Shown one piece after another: positions 7,600 to 16,700 of a stretch of 37,893 nucleotides of DNA. Origin of the DNA: TC-15 sp034437275. Lineage in GTDB: Bacteria; Chloroflexota; Anaerolineae; Aggregatilineales; Aggregatilineaceae. The notes under the pieces were generated by a model that saw only the letters and a list, made by a program, of their open reading frames with translations, did no database searches and was not told where the DNA came from. Within the stretch, counting starts at the first letter, position 1, and the number at the start of each line of letters is the position of its first letter. Both the position numbers and the translations under genes were made by a program. The stretch spans positions 1-37,893 of the forward strand of contig DAOTUD010000023.1 in the NCBI GenBank assembly GCA_034437275.1, read 5' to 3'.

Positions 7600-10500
7600 C
7601 TACTCCTCCGGCGTGACCGTGAACAGCGTTCCGGCCCCACGCCCGAACACTTCGGGGAAGTAGAAGGCGTAGGCATGGCTGGGCATGGTCTGGAACTCGC
7701 CGGGGATCGTCGCGCGCACCTCGTAGGTGTACACGTAGGTGCCGCTGGGCAGGAAGTCCGCGTACAGGTTGATCTGCTCGTCGCGCATTTCGGTGCGATC
7801 AAACAGCCACCAGCCCCAATACCAGTACGGATCGTAGGCCGGCTGCACGGAGGGAACCTGCACCTGCTGCGTCGTGGTGAGCAGCGACGTGTCGACCGGT
7901 TCGGTCCCGGCGGGGATCGGGTCTTCCAGCACGAAGTAGTAGATCTCCTGGGGCAGCGTCATTGTGACGCGCACCGTGATCCGGTCGCCGACCTGGGCCT
8001 GCGTGACCGACTCGCCCGGTTTCGCGGAGAGGTAGTACTCGCGCTGGACCTTTACGCCGCGACTGATCGGCTCGGCTTCGGAGGCCCACAGCCGGGTTTT
8101 CAGGTGCGCGGTGTAGTATAACACCCCGTCACCCGCGCCCCGGATGAACGTCAGCCGGTTGGCTTCGTCCTTGAGCAGGTCCTTGATCTGCACGCGCAGC
8201 ACCGCGCCATCGCGCACCGTGTCCGGTGTGACCGCCCCTTCGGTCAGCGGGTTGCGGTTGAGCGTGACAGCGTAGTCGTAGTTGCCCCGCAGTTCGCCGC
8301 TGGCAACCATCCAGTCGGTCAGCGCCATCACGGCCCAGGCGGTTTCCTGCGTGGTGACCCAGTGATCGCCCTGCCGCGCGACCATCAGCCAGCGCACGAT
8401 GTTCGGCAGCAGGTCGTGTTCGGGCTGCACGCGGGTCAGTGCGGCGAGGGCCATCGCGGTGGTGCGCGTGTCGCTGCTCCAGTTCCACCAGTCGATGTCG
8501 TCCTCTTCCCAGTGTGCGCCGGTGGCCGAGAGGATCGCGCCGGTTTGCAGATCGCTGACCAACTGCGGGATGGCCGAGTCGTCGGGATTATACTCGTGAT
8601 AGGCCATCAGCAGGAACGACTGCGCCCAGTAGTCCAGCTCCAGCCGGTAGTCCAGCAGCGCGTCGAGGTCGGCCTGGTTGGCCTGCCCGGCACGCGCGAA
8701 GACGTACAGGTAGAACGCCTGGCGATTGAGCCGCCACACGGGCGTGTCGATGGTGAGCGTGACGAAGTTGGAGCGGACGAAGTTCAGCGCGCGGTCGATC
8801 ATGACCTGGTCGACCTCAAAGCCGGCAGTTTTGGCTTCCGTCAGGCCCAGGACGGCATAGGCGGTGATGTACGGGTTGCTTTCCATGCCGCTGAACCAGC
8901 CCCAGCCGCCGTCGGGATTTTGCTCTTTGGCGAGGCGGTCGAGTGCGTCCACCAGCACCGCGTCCAGGTTGGCTTTCAACTCCGGATCGTCGATGCCGAG
9001 GTCCTTCAGGGCGCGGTAGGTCATCACGTTGGGCAGGAAGCGGCTGATGGTCTGCTCGATGCACTGGTGCGGATAGTTCCGCAGGTAGTCCAGCGCGTCG
9101 ATGGTCGTCGCCGCCAGCGAGTGGTCGACCTTGATGGTGAGTTCGCCCTGGTCGACATCCAGGCGCGGCGGCAGGCTGATCGCCTCGGTGCGTGCGCCTT
9201 CGGTGCGCAGCACGCCACCGGTGCCGGTCGTGTCCGGCGCGGTGTAGCGGTAGACGGGGATGGTGCCCTCCGGGCCGGTCGCCAGCGTGGGTTTGCTGGC
9301 GTCCGCGTAGCCATCGGCCCCGACGGCGTAGAAGGTCAGGTCGACATAGGGCACATCCTCGACCTGCACCCGCCACTCGACGCGGGCGCGCTGCCCGGCC
9401 TCGATGGTGACGGACTGCATGGCGTCGCTCTCGAAGGTGACGCCGGTCGCTTCCAGCGTGGCCTCGACCTGCTGCGCGGCGTCGGTGTTGTTGTTGATCA
9501 CCGAGGCCAGCGTCACGCGGTCGCCGACAACGAAGAAGCGCGGGGTCACCGGGCGCGTGAGCAGCGGCAGCGTGCTGATCACCTCGTCCTCGCCGCCGCC
9601 GACGCGCGTATCGACCGTCAGGCCGCGCGCGTCGATGTGCCACGTCGTCAGGTTGTCGGGCAGATCAAGCGTGACGGAAGCCTCGCCGCTGCTGTCGGTC
9701 ACGACGTGCGGCTCCCACAGCGGCGTTTGCTGGAAGTCCTCGCGGATGTCGACATCCGGTGGCCCGGCCCCGTCATCGTCGACCCCGGCGACAGCATCGG
9801 CGGCGAATTCGGCCTCCGCTGCCGGGGGAGCTGCCATGCCCAGCTCGGCAGCATTGCGCGCTTTTTCCTGGGCGGTCAGTAGTTCGTCGGTCTGGGTATC
9901 CAGCAGCGCGCGCAGGGCGAGGGTGGTGTTGGTGTAGTTGCGCTGGTAGCCGTAGAAACGGTCGATCATGGGTCCGCTGTTGGGCGGCATCAGCGACAGG
10001 ATGGCGAGATCGGTCACAGTGACGCCCACCTCGGCGCTGACCGGCTCGCCGCGCGCGTCGACGGTCTTGATGTCCAGCGTCACGCTGTCGCCCGGTTGGG
10101 CGCGCTTGGAGGAAGGCGTGATGCGCACGTCAAGCTGCTGGTCGACCGGTTCCACATTGAGCGCGATCTCGCCGAGCCGGTACTGGGGATTCGGGCTTTC
10201 GTCGTCCATGCCCTTCACCAGCGTGGCCGTGACGTGAATCGTCGGGACGTGCTCCCCGGTGATCGGCAGTTCATAGACCAGGGTCGAGCCGGTGACACGC
10301 CGCACCTCGACCTGCTGGATGCCCTCGCGCTCGACGGTCATCAACACCGAGGATTCGCCCGCGAACGGGATCGGGACCAGCACCTGCGCGGTGTCGCCGG
10401 GCTGGTAGCTGTCCTTATCGGCGATCATGTCGATGCGGTCGCTGGGGCGGCCCCACCACACCGACTGCGTGCCCGTCACCCAGATGCGCAGCGAACTGCT

Positions 10501-13467
10501 GTTGAGCCGTTCGCGCTGGTCGCGCGTCAGGGCTTGCACGCGGTAGATGCCGGCTTGGGGCGGTGTGAAGGTGTACTGCGCGGTGCCGTCGTCCCCGGTG
10601 ACGATCTCGGCGGTTTCGACCTCGATCTCCTGCCGTTGCCACTCGTAGCGTCCGTATTCGCCTTCGATGGGGATGCGCTCCCAGCGGATCTCGACGATCT
10701 TCACGTCGACATCCTGATTGGCAAGGGGCGCGCTGTCCGGCGTGACCGTGATCAGATCGATGTTCAGCGGTGTGTTTTCGCGCCCGAAGTAGCGGTCGGT
10801 GCGCAGCCCAACGTAGACATTCGCCGGGTGCGCCATGATCGAGGTGCGCCCGCTGATGGTCTGCCCGGACTCGTCGCGGACGGTGGCTTCCAGCGAGATC
10901 GACATCGGGCGGCGCGAGGGAGCCTGGACATTCGGAATCTCCAGCAGCATTTTACCGCTGCCGTCGGTGGTGCCGCTGCCTTCCTTCAGATAGTGCCAGC
11001 TAAAGTAATCCTGCGTGCTGTCGAGGAAGTTGTAGCGCCCCGGGCCGGTGTAGTTGAACCCGGTGGCGTCGCCGTAGGCGTTCCAGGTGAGGTCGGCGTT
11101 GCTGACCGGGCCGCCGAAGTAATACGACGCCTCGAACACGGCCTGCAAGCTGTCGCCCTGGACGATGGTGTTATACTCCGGCGTGACGGACACCTTGTAC
11201 TCCGGCACGCGGAACTCGGCGATGGTGAAGGGCACGCTGTACATCCCACGCGAGCGCACTTCGATCTGGCCCTGCCCCAGTTCGACATCATCCGGCAGCT
11301 CGAACTCGCCGCTGAAGGTGCCGAACGCATTGAGCGGCAGGTCGCCCTCGAACAGGATTTGCGATCCCCAGTTCACCTCGGCGGTCACATAGACGGTTTC
11401 GTCACGGGGCAGACTGTAGTCCATCCCGTCGCGGGCGCGCAGCACACCCCGGAAGTAGACCGTTTCGCCAGGGCGGTAGATCGGGCGGTCGGTGTAGACG
11501 TAGCCGTTTTCATTTGGCGGGGAACCGGGCCGGCTGTACGAATGCCACACCCCAAACACATCATCCCCCTCAGCGACGGCATACAGCAGTTCGTTGCCGG
11601 ACCAGTCGACGGGCAGCGGCGTGCGGAACAGGCCGTCGGCGTCGGTCGCACCGCTGGCGATCACCGTGCCGTCGATGCGGTGCAGGGTGACGGTCGTGCC
11701 GGCTGCCGGTGCGCCGGTCTTCAGATCGGTCACCCAGAGCAAGCCTTCATCCTGCGAACGCTTGAAGGTGATGTTGGCGGTTACCACTCCCAGCGACATG
11801 TTTTGGTAGGAGTCGTAATCCTGGGGCACGCGGGCTTCGAGATAGTACACGCCCGGCGGCAGTTGGCCGCCCTGCTCCGACGCCAGCCGCACCTCGTCGA
11901 TGCCGTACAGCAGCGGGCTGGGGTCGAGCACCTGCTCCCAGGCACGGACCAGCCGGTCGTCTTTGGCCACGAGCTTACGATCATCGTCGTCATAGACATC
12001 GATCGCGTGGCCGATGTTCGCGGTGTCGACCGTGTACAGCCGGAACCTGACCTGCGGCTTGCCCTCCACACTCATCGCGATGCGGGTATTGTCGCGGTAG
12101 GCGTTGGTGATCATCATGTTGTACATCACCGGCAGCCGGGCGTAGGGCTGGATCGCGCCGGTCGTGAAGGTGAGCGTGTAGTCGGTGTCGATCACGTTGC
12201 CGTAGACGTCCTCGGCCCCGCGCCGGAAGACGATGGTGTAGGTCGTTTCGGGCTGGGTGGTGAAGCGCATGTAGAACCCGGAGTTACCGGAAATTTCCGG
12301 CTCCCATTCCACGCCCTCCGGTTGGATGATCGCGGCCTTGCCCTCGAAGGTGTCGGTGTTCATCGGTGATTTGAACGAAAAGCGCACGCCGCCGCCGGGC
12401 GATACATCTTGTGCGCCGTTGTCGGGATCGGTGTCGGCAATGCCGGGATAGGGCACGGTCGTGAAGCTGTAGGTCAGCCCGCTTTCCAGCGTGGCCTCGC
12501 CGGACGCGCTGCGCGCGGTGGGGGCGAGGGTCACGGTGTACAGTGCCTCAATCTGGAGCAGATCGTCGGGGACAAACGTCAGGCGGCGGTCGTTGTCGGA
12601 CCACTCGAACGTGCCCGGCACGCGCTCACCATTGTACAGCACCATGAAGGCTTCTTTGGTGCTGGCGCGGTCCATTGGCTGGCTGAACTCCACCGAAACA
12701 TTCTGCTCCAGCCGAACGCCGGTCGCGCTCTGCCGGGGCCTGACGTTCAGGATTTCCGGGGCCAGCGTCTTGAACTGCCAGCGATAACCCTCGTCGAGCG
12801 TGGCCCCGGTGACGTCGGTCAGCCCAGCAGGCACCTGCGCGGTGAAGGTGGTGCCGCCCGGCAGCGGCTCGCTGGGCGTGAACACGTAGATCGACGTGTT
12901 GACCCATTCGCCGGTGCCGTCGATGGCCGGCTCGAAGGTCAGCGGATCGGGCAGATCGTCCATCTGGCCGGTCGACACCAGCGGCACGACGGGCCGGTTG
13001 AACGAGACGGTGATGGTCGCATCGGCGGCCACGCCTTCCGCGTCCGGAGCCGGGATCACTGCCGCGACTTCCAGGTAACCGATGGTGCGCACATGGAAAT
13101 CGTAGGGTGCTTCGAGCGGCAGCCCGTTGGCAGCCTGCGCCCCAGTCCCGATCGTGATCGCGTAGCGGGTGGCGCGCTGCCAGCCGCCGCCGGGCAAGAA
13201 CTCCAGCGTGCGGTCATCCGGCCAGGTGAACTGCCCCGGCGCGGCAGGTTCCATCTGCCAGGCAGCCTCGACGCTGGCGGCGTCCATCGCCTGGTCGAAC
13301 GTCACCGTTACCGGCTGGTCGGTCGGCACTTCTTCGCCGGGATAGGGCCACACGTCGATAACATGGGGCGGGTACTGGTCGTCGTCGCTGGTGGCGAGCA
13401 CACTGCCGGCCAGGACGAGAATCACCGCGCCCACCATGAGCAAAATCGTAAGGCGCAAACGGTTCAC
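7600..13467 (-). CDS. Secreted bacterial alpha-2-macroglobulin with thioester
   Basis: A 1955-residue protease-trapping macroglobulin. The start is GTG at 13467, because AAGGAG lies 8 nt upstream; the product then begins with N-R-L-R-L and a hydrophobic signal peptide (about 5-25) ending V-L-A. There is no lipobox Cys, unlike the E. coli YfhM type. Four Ig-like (Big_5) repeats occupy about 30-440. A macroglobulin N-terminal domain with Y-T-D-R-P-I-Y-R-P-G-E is near 655-665. A bait-like, acidic Ala-rich region precedes the central A2M domain (W-E-P-H-V-V-T-D). The thioester motif is C-I-E-Q with Cys1469 and Gln1472, followed by the alpha/alpha TED domain and a receptor-binding-like domain. It is expected outside the membrane, where protease cleavage would trigger covalent capture. 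No pbpC partner is adjacent. An ECF-type promoter precedes it and an ECF sigma/anti-sigma pair is divergent. Confidence 0.93.
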   Translation of the reverse strand: MNRLRLTILLMVGAVILVLAGSVLATSDDDQYPPHVIDVWPYPGEEVPTDQPVTVTFDQAMDAASVEAAWQMEPAAPGQFTWPDDRTLEFLPGGGWQRATRYAITIGTGAQAANGLPLEAPYDFHVRTIGYLEVAAVIPAPDAEGVAADATITVSFNRPVVPLVSTGQMDDLPDPLTFEPAIDGTGEWVNTSIYVFTPSEPLPGGTTFTAQVPAGLTDVTGATLDEGYRWQFKTLAPEILNVRPRQSATGVRLEQNVSVEFSQPMDRASTKEAFMVLYNGERVPGTFEWSDNDRRLTFVPDDLLQIEALYTVTLAPTARSASGEATLESGLTYSFTTVPYPGIADTDPDNGAQDVSPGGGVRFSFKSPMNTDTFEGKAAIIQPEGVEWEPEISGNSGFYMRFTTQPETTYTIVFRRGAEDVYGNVIDTDYTLTFTTGAIQPYARLPVMYNMMITNAYRDNTRIAMSVEGKPQVRFRLYTVDTANIGHAIDVYDDDDRKLVAKDDRLVRAWEQVLDPSPLLYGIDEVRLASEQGGQLPPGVYYLEARVPQDYDSYQNMSLGVVTANITFKRSQDEGLLWVTDLKTGAPAAGTTVTLHRIDGTVIASGATDADGLFRTPLPVDWSGNELLYAVAEGDDVFGVWHSYSRPGSPPNENGYVYTDRPIYRPGETVYFRGVLRARDGMDYSLPRDETVYVTAEVNWGSQILFEGDLPLNAFGTFSGEFELPDDVELGQGQIEVRSRGMYSVPFTIAEFRVPEYKVSVTPEYNTIVQGDSLQAVFEASYYFGGPVSNADLTWNAYGDATGFNYTGPGRYNFLDSTQDYFSWHYLKEGSGTTDGSGKMLLEIPNVQAPSRRPMSISLEATVRDESGQTISGRTSIMAHPANVYVGLRTDRYFGRENTPLNIDLITVTPDSAPLANQDVDVKIVEIRWERIPIEGEYGRYEWQRQEIEVETAEIVTGDDGTAQYTFTPPQAGIYRVQALTRDQRERLNSSSLRIWVTGTQSVWWGRPSDRIDMIADKDSYQPGDTAQVLVPIPFAGESSVLMTVEREGIQQVEVRRVTGSTLVYELPITGEHVPTIHVTATLVKGMDDESPNPQYRLGEIALNVEPVDQQLDVRITPSSKRAQPGDSVTLDIKTVDARGEPVSAEVGVTVTDLAILSLMPPNSGPMIDRFYGYQRNYTNTTLALRALLDTQTDELLTAQEKARNAAELGMAAPPAAEAEFAADAVAGVDDDGAGPPDVDIREDFQQTPLWEPHVVTDSSGEASVTLDLPDNLTTWHIDARGLTVDTRVGGGEDEVISTLPLLTRPVTPRFFVVGDRVTLASVINNNTDAAQQVEATLEATGVTFESDAMQSVTIEAGQRARVEWRVQVEDVPYVDLTFYAVGADGYADASKPTLATGPEGTIPVYRYTAPDTTGTGGVLRTEGARTEAISLPPRLDVDQGELTIKVDHSLAATTIDALDYLRNYPHQCIEQTISRFLPNVMTYRALKDLGIDDPELKANLDAVLVDALDRLAKEQNPDGGWGWFSGMESNPYITAYAVLGLTEAKTAGFEVDQVMIDRALNFVRSNFVTLTIDTPVWRLNRQAFYLYVFARAGQANQADLDALLDYRLELDYWAQSFLLMAYHEYNPDDSAIPQLVSDLQTGAILSATGAHWEEDDIDWWNWSSDTRTTAMALAALTRVQPEHDLLPNIVRWLMVARQGDHWVTTQETAWAVMALTDWMVASGELRGNYDYAVTLNRNPLTEGAVTPDTVRDGAVLRVQIKDLLKDEANRLTFIRGAGDGVLYYTAHLKTRLWASEAEPISRGVKVQREYYLSAKPGESVTQAQVGDRITVRVTMTLPQEIYYFVLEDPIPAGTEPVDTSLLTTTQQVQVPSVQPAYDPYWYWGWWLFDRTEMRDEQINLYADFLPSGTYVYTYEVRATIPGEFQTMPSHAYAFYFPEVFGRGAGTLFTVTPEE

Positions 13468-13508
13468 GGCAATAACTCCTTTAACTGTATCGGGCATTCT
13501 GTTCTTAG

Positions 13509-13534
13509 GACGTCAATTGGAGGTTATAAGTTCC
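13509..13534 (-). promoter_or_regulatory. ECF-type promoter for the macroglobulin gene
   Basis: On the minus strand GGAAC (13534-13530) is followed by 17 nt and CGTC (13512-13509), matching the AAC / CGT(A,C) pattern of ECF sigma promoters. The expected transcription start is about 35 nt before the GTG start, leaving room for the good ribosome site. Confidence 0.6.
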
Positions 13535-13617
13535 AGGTGAATTGTGATATTATTCTACTCGAACATGCGCCCGCGACGCGAAACCGGCGCAGGCGCGGAT
13601 AAATTTCATAAATTCGG

Positions 13618-13643
13618 TGAACAGATCGCGGTGGGGATGCGTA
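13618..13643 (+). promoter_or_regulatory. ECF-type promoter for the sigma/anti-sigma operon
   Basis: TGAAC (13618-13622), a 17-nt spacer and CGTA (13640-13643) match the same ECF pattern as the divergent promoter, with an identical spacer. It lies about 45 bp before the sigma factor start, as expected for autoregulation. Confidence 0.6.
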
Positions 13644-13687
13644 TATATTGATAGGGCAGCTAGCATTCCACATTGGAAAGATACACT

Positions 13688-14269
13688 ATGGATGACGAAG
13701 GCCAATTAATTCGCCGTGCTCAAGGTGGTGACGAACGGGCTGCGCGCCAACTGTTCGACAAGTACCAGCTGCGGAGCTATCGCCTGGCGCTGGGTCTGCT
13801 TGGTGATCCTGCGGATGCCGAGGAAGCCGCGCAGGATGCGTTGACCTATGCACTGTTGAACATCCACCGTTACAAACCAGAACTCAGCAGCTTCAGTACC
13901 TGGCTGCACACCATCACCGTCAGCCGGTCGCGCGATAAGCGCCGGCGGAAGGTGCTGCCCAGCATCCCGCTGAATCAGTGGGTCGGCATGGGGCACCAGC
14001 TTCAGGACCACATGCCCGGGCCAGAGGCATCCTGTATGCGCCGGGAAGTGGAAGGTGGTCTGGCCCAGGCGCTGAACCAGCTCAGTCCCAAGCTCCGCGA
14101 GGCAGTTGTGTTGCGTTTTTATGCCGACTGTACGTATAAGGAGATGGGAGAGATTATGGGCTGCTCTCTCAATACCGCGCGCTCACGTCTGCGCCTTGCC
14201 ATCGAAAAACTGCGAGCCCACCTGGGAGATAAGCAATTCCGATGGTTAGCAACCGAAACCATCCGTTAG
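13688..14269 (+). CDS. ECF-family RNA polymerase sigma factor
   Basis: A 193-residue sigma-70 family factor with only regions 2 and 4. Region 2 (about 18-88) contains D-A-E-E-A-A-Q-D-A (42-50) and the -10-binding F-S-T-W-L-H-T-I (68-75). Region 4 (about 123-175) has L-S-P-K-L-R-E-A-V and the helix-turn-helix Y-K-E-M-G-E-I-M-G-C-S-L-N-T-A-R-S-R. ATG at 13688 is chosen because GGAAAG lies 7 nt upstream; the TTG at 13673 overlaps that site. It overlaps the anti-sigma gene by 28 nt, so the two are translationally coupled. Candidate promoters of the class it should recognise precede both this gene and the divergent macroglobulin gene. Confidence 0.93.
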   Translation: MDDEGQLIRRAQGGDERAARQLFDKYQLRSYRLALGLLGDPADAEEAAQDALTYALLNIHRYKPELSSFSTWLHTITVSRSRDKRRRKVLPSIPLNQWVGMGHQLQDHMPGPEASCMRREVEGGLAQALNQLSPKLREAVVLRFYADCTYKEMGEIMGCSLNTARSRLRLAIEKLRAHLGDKQFRWLATETIR

Positions 14270-15780
14270 CGCATTACGATGATGCGACTTTAGAGAAGTA
14301 CGCTTTAGGCCAATTGCTGCCCGCCGAGGAACAAGACATCCGGCAGCATTTGGCCCACTGTCCCGAGTGTCGTGCCCGGGCTGCCGACATTCAGGCGGTG
14401 TGTATCGACCTTCAGAGCGATCTACAACATACGCTCGACCACGATGCCCCGGCTCCGAAGCTGAGCTTTGACACCATCAAGGAGCAGTGGCACGAACCAC
14501 CCCAACGGGTCACCTGGACCTACAAGCTGCAACAGCTACTGCCAAGCGCGTCGACAGCGATTTTGCTTGGCCTTTTTGTTTTGGCCTTTTTGATGCTGGT
14601 GCCCGGCAGCAACGCCGACCTGCTGCGCAATATGTCCGCCATCGAGGATTACGATGGCCCGCCGGCGGTGATCGCGGCGCACACCGACGAGGGGCTGGCG
14701 GTGCTGCGGCTGGCTGCGGACGGGGCGTATGTGACCAAACACTTTGATTACCTCAGCAGTCCACGCAACCTGACGCTGTCCCCCGATGGGCAGTGGTTGG
14801 CGCTGCAACAAAGCCACACCCTGCACATCATCGAGACTGCCCGCACCGGCACGAGCATCCGTGTCGCGGTGCATGATGCGGCGGACTGGGCGTGGTCCCC
14901 GGACAGCCGCACACTGGCCTATACCGACGGCGAAGGGCGGCTGGCGCTGTTCGATGTCACCACGCAGACGAATCGCATCATTGTGCCCGCCGCAGAAAAT
15001 GCCTGGGGGATGCCGGTCTGGTCCGCGGATGGCAGCCAGCTTGCTTACGCGACGGCGTATCCCCTGCCGGTGGAGAGCAGCGTGCAGCGCCAGCAGAGCA
15101 TCTGGCGCGTGCAGCCGGAGAACGGCTACCGTGTGGAACTGGCGCGTAACCCCGCCCCGGACACGACCCTGCTGCTGCCAGCAGCGTGGGTCGACGGGAT
15201 GGCGGCGATCCTGGCCTGGGACCTGAAAGCGGGCATCGCCGGTGAGTACCCCGCCCTGTACCGGGTGGATGTCGCTCGCCACCAGTTGACGCCGGTCGGC
15301 GCGCTGTCCGTCGCGCAGGGGCCGCAGTTGGCCTGGCCGGTCAGCGCGCAGGGGAGCACGCTGGGCATCGACAACGATCAACTGCACCTCCTGGATTTGG
15401 CCGAACGCACACGCCAGCCCATCCTGGAGCGCATGCCCTGGCCGGACACGATGGCCTGGGCACCCAACAGCACGTGGCTGGCCTTTACCGACACCAACCG
15501 TGCCGAAGGAGCCGGGCTGTATGTCTTTGCTCCAGACGACCGGACTTTGCGCCAGGTCCGGCTGCCGAAAGGCGCGACGGAAAAAGCGGTCTATTGGGCA
15601 GATGCAGAGCACCTGTTTGTCATCCGCCAGCAGGTGGCTTCCCCGGTCACCGAGTTGTGGCTGGTATCGCTCACCAGCGGCGACGCCCAACGCCTCATCA
15701 CCAACGTCGAGGCCCCGCTGCCGGATGTGTACAACGGCTGGCGCTGGCAGGATGTGCTGGCGATGCAGGCCATCCGCTGA
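14242..15780 (+). CDS. Membrane anti-sigma factor with zinc finger and extracytoplasmic beta-propeller
   Basis: A 512-residue single-pass protein. The N terminus has a ZAS-type zinc motif H36-x3-C40-x2-C43 in the order typical of anti-sigma domains, which would hold the upstream sigma factor inactive. A transmembrane helix spans about 104-121. The outer part (about 130-512) consists of WD40-like/PD40 repeats, with S-P-D-G-Q-W-L-A-L, S-P-D-S-R-T-L-A-Y, S-A-D-G-S-Q-L-A-Y and A-P-N-S-T-W-L-A-F marking blades. The propeller probably acts as a sensor in the envelope or outside. The gene starts inside the end of the sigma gene and ends 14 bp from the convergent comEA stop. What ligand or stress releases the sigma factor is unknown. 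Confidence 0.88.
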   Translation: MVSNRNHPLAHYDDATLEKYALGQLLPAEEQDIRQHLAHCPECRARAADIQAVCIDLQSDLQHTLDHDAPAPKLSFDTIKEQWHEPPQRVTWTYKLQQLLPSASTAILLGLFVLAFLMLVPGSNADLLRNMSAIEDYDGPPAVIAAHTDEGLAVLRLAADGAYVTKHFDYLSSPRNLTLSPDGQWLALQQSHTLHIIETARTGTSIRVAVHDAADWAWSPDSRTLAYTDGEGRLALFDVTTQTNRIIVPAAENAWGMPVWSADGSQLAYATAYPLPVESSVQRQQSIWRVQPENGYRVELARNPAPDTTLLLPAAWVDGMAAILAWDLKAGIAGEYPALYRVDVARHQLTPVGALSVAQGPQLAWPVSAQGSTLGIDNDQLHLLDLAERTRQPILERMPWPDTMAWAPNSTWLAFTDTNRAEGAGLYVFAPDDRTLRQVRLPKGATEKAVYWADAEHLFVIRQQVASPVTELWLVSLTSGDAQRLITNVEAPLPDVYNGWRWQDVLAMQAIR

Positions 15781-15794
15781 TGTTCCACTGCCGG

Positions 15795-16688
15795 TCACTG
15801 CCCAATAAGGCGCTGGCCCTCATCGATCACGATCTGGTCGCGGAATCCGGTGAGCGTTTTCTCCCCAATGCCGTACACGTTGAGCAGTTCATCCACGCTG
15901 GTGAACGGTCCGTTCTCCTCACGATAGTCGATGATGGCCTGCGCTTTGGTTTCGCCGATGCCCTCTAGCTGCTTCAGTTCGTCGACCGTTGCCGAATTGA
16001 TGTGGATCAACAGCGGGCGGTTGGGCGTCGGAAGGGCGATATCGTCGCCTTCCTGCGGCGGGATGTAGACCAGATCGCCATCGTCGAGGCGCTGCGCGGG
16101 ATTGACGCGGCTCATATCGGCGTTGGCGGTGATGCCCCCGGCGGCGTCGATGGCGTCCTCCACGCGGCTGCCCGCCGGCAGGTTCAACATTTGTAGCGGG
16201 CGCGCTACCTCGCCGACGATATACACCATGTAGAAATCCGGCGTCGGCGTGACCAACCGCACTTCGGGCAAGCCGGACGCCGCGCCCGCGTCTCCCGGTG
16301 CGCCGGATCGCGCGGTGGGCACCGCGACATGGTCGCCATCTTCGAGCACCTGGGCCAGATTTACCCGCGCCAGGTCGGCCCCCTCTGCCGGGCCGCCAGC
16401 AGCTTCCAGCGCGTGCAGCACCCGGCTGCCATACGGCAGAGTTACGACGATTTCCGGTGTGGCGACCGCCCCGGTCACGTAGACCGCGTACGGGCCGGGC
16501 GTGGACGTAGCGCTGGGCGGGGGTGTGGCGGAGGGAATCCCGGTCGGTTCAGGCGGAATCACGGTGATCGCCGCCGGCACGGGGCGTCGCCACAGCAGCA
16601 CCGCGATCCCCGCCGCCAGCACAATGGCGATCACCAGAAAGACCAGATACTTGTAACGTTCCAGCCACGGAAGGCGTTCCTTCCCCAT
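15795..16688 (-). CDS. comEA: ComEA-like DNA receptor with two SLBB domains and helix-hairpin-helix
   Basis: A 297-residue membrane-anchored protein. A basic N terminus and a transmembrane helix (about 13-33) are followed by a Pro/Ser/Thr linker. Two SLBB domains lie near 67-125 and 152-210, with repeated V-Y-V-T-G-A-V and V-Y-I-V-G-E-V openings. The C-terminal helix-hairpin-helix pair, with I-N-S-A-T-V-D-E-L near 232, L-E-G-I-G and Y-G-I-G-E-K-T-L, binds duplex DNA. This is the ComEA pattern, in which DNA is bound outside the membrane for transformation; ComEA usually has one SLBB domain, so the second is notable. No comEC is present. It starts 12 bp after deoC and is probably cotranscribed. 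A non-transformation envelope DNA-binding role is possible. Confidence 0.85.
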   Translation of the reverse strand: MGKERLPWLERYKYLVFLVIAIVLAAGIAVLLWRRPVPAAITVIPPEPTGIPSATPPPSATSTPGPYAVYVTGAVATPEIVVTLPYGSRVLHALEAAGGPAEGADLARVNLAQVLEDGDHVAVPTARSGAPGDAGAASGLPEVRLVTPTPDFYMVYIVGEVARPLQMLNLPAGSRVEDAIDAAGGITANADMSRVNPAQRLDDGDLVYIPPQEGDDIALPTPNRPLLIHINSATVDELKQLEGIGETKAQAIIDYREENGPFTSVDELLNVYGIGEKTLTGFRDQIVIDEGQRLIGQ

Positions 16689-16700
16689 GTTTCCCCCCCG

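Noticed and set aside
10096..12369. Long open frame (757 codons) on the plus strand inside the macroglobulin gene, and similar long frames at 8362-9882 and 12409-13602
   Set aside because: They lie antisense to a clearly real gene, are rich in His, Arg, Gly and Val as expected of the opposite strand of GC-rich coding DNA, and contain no recognisable domain.
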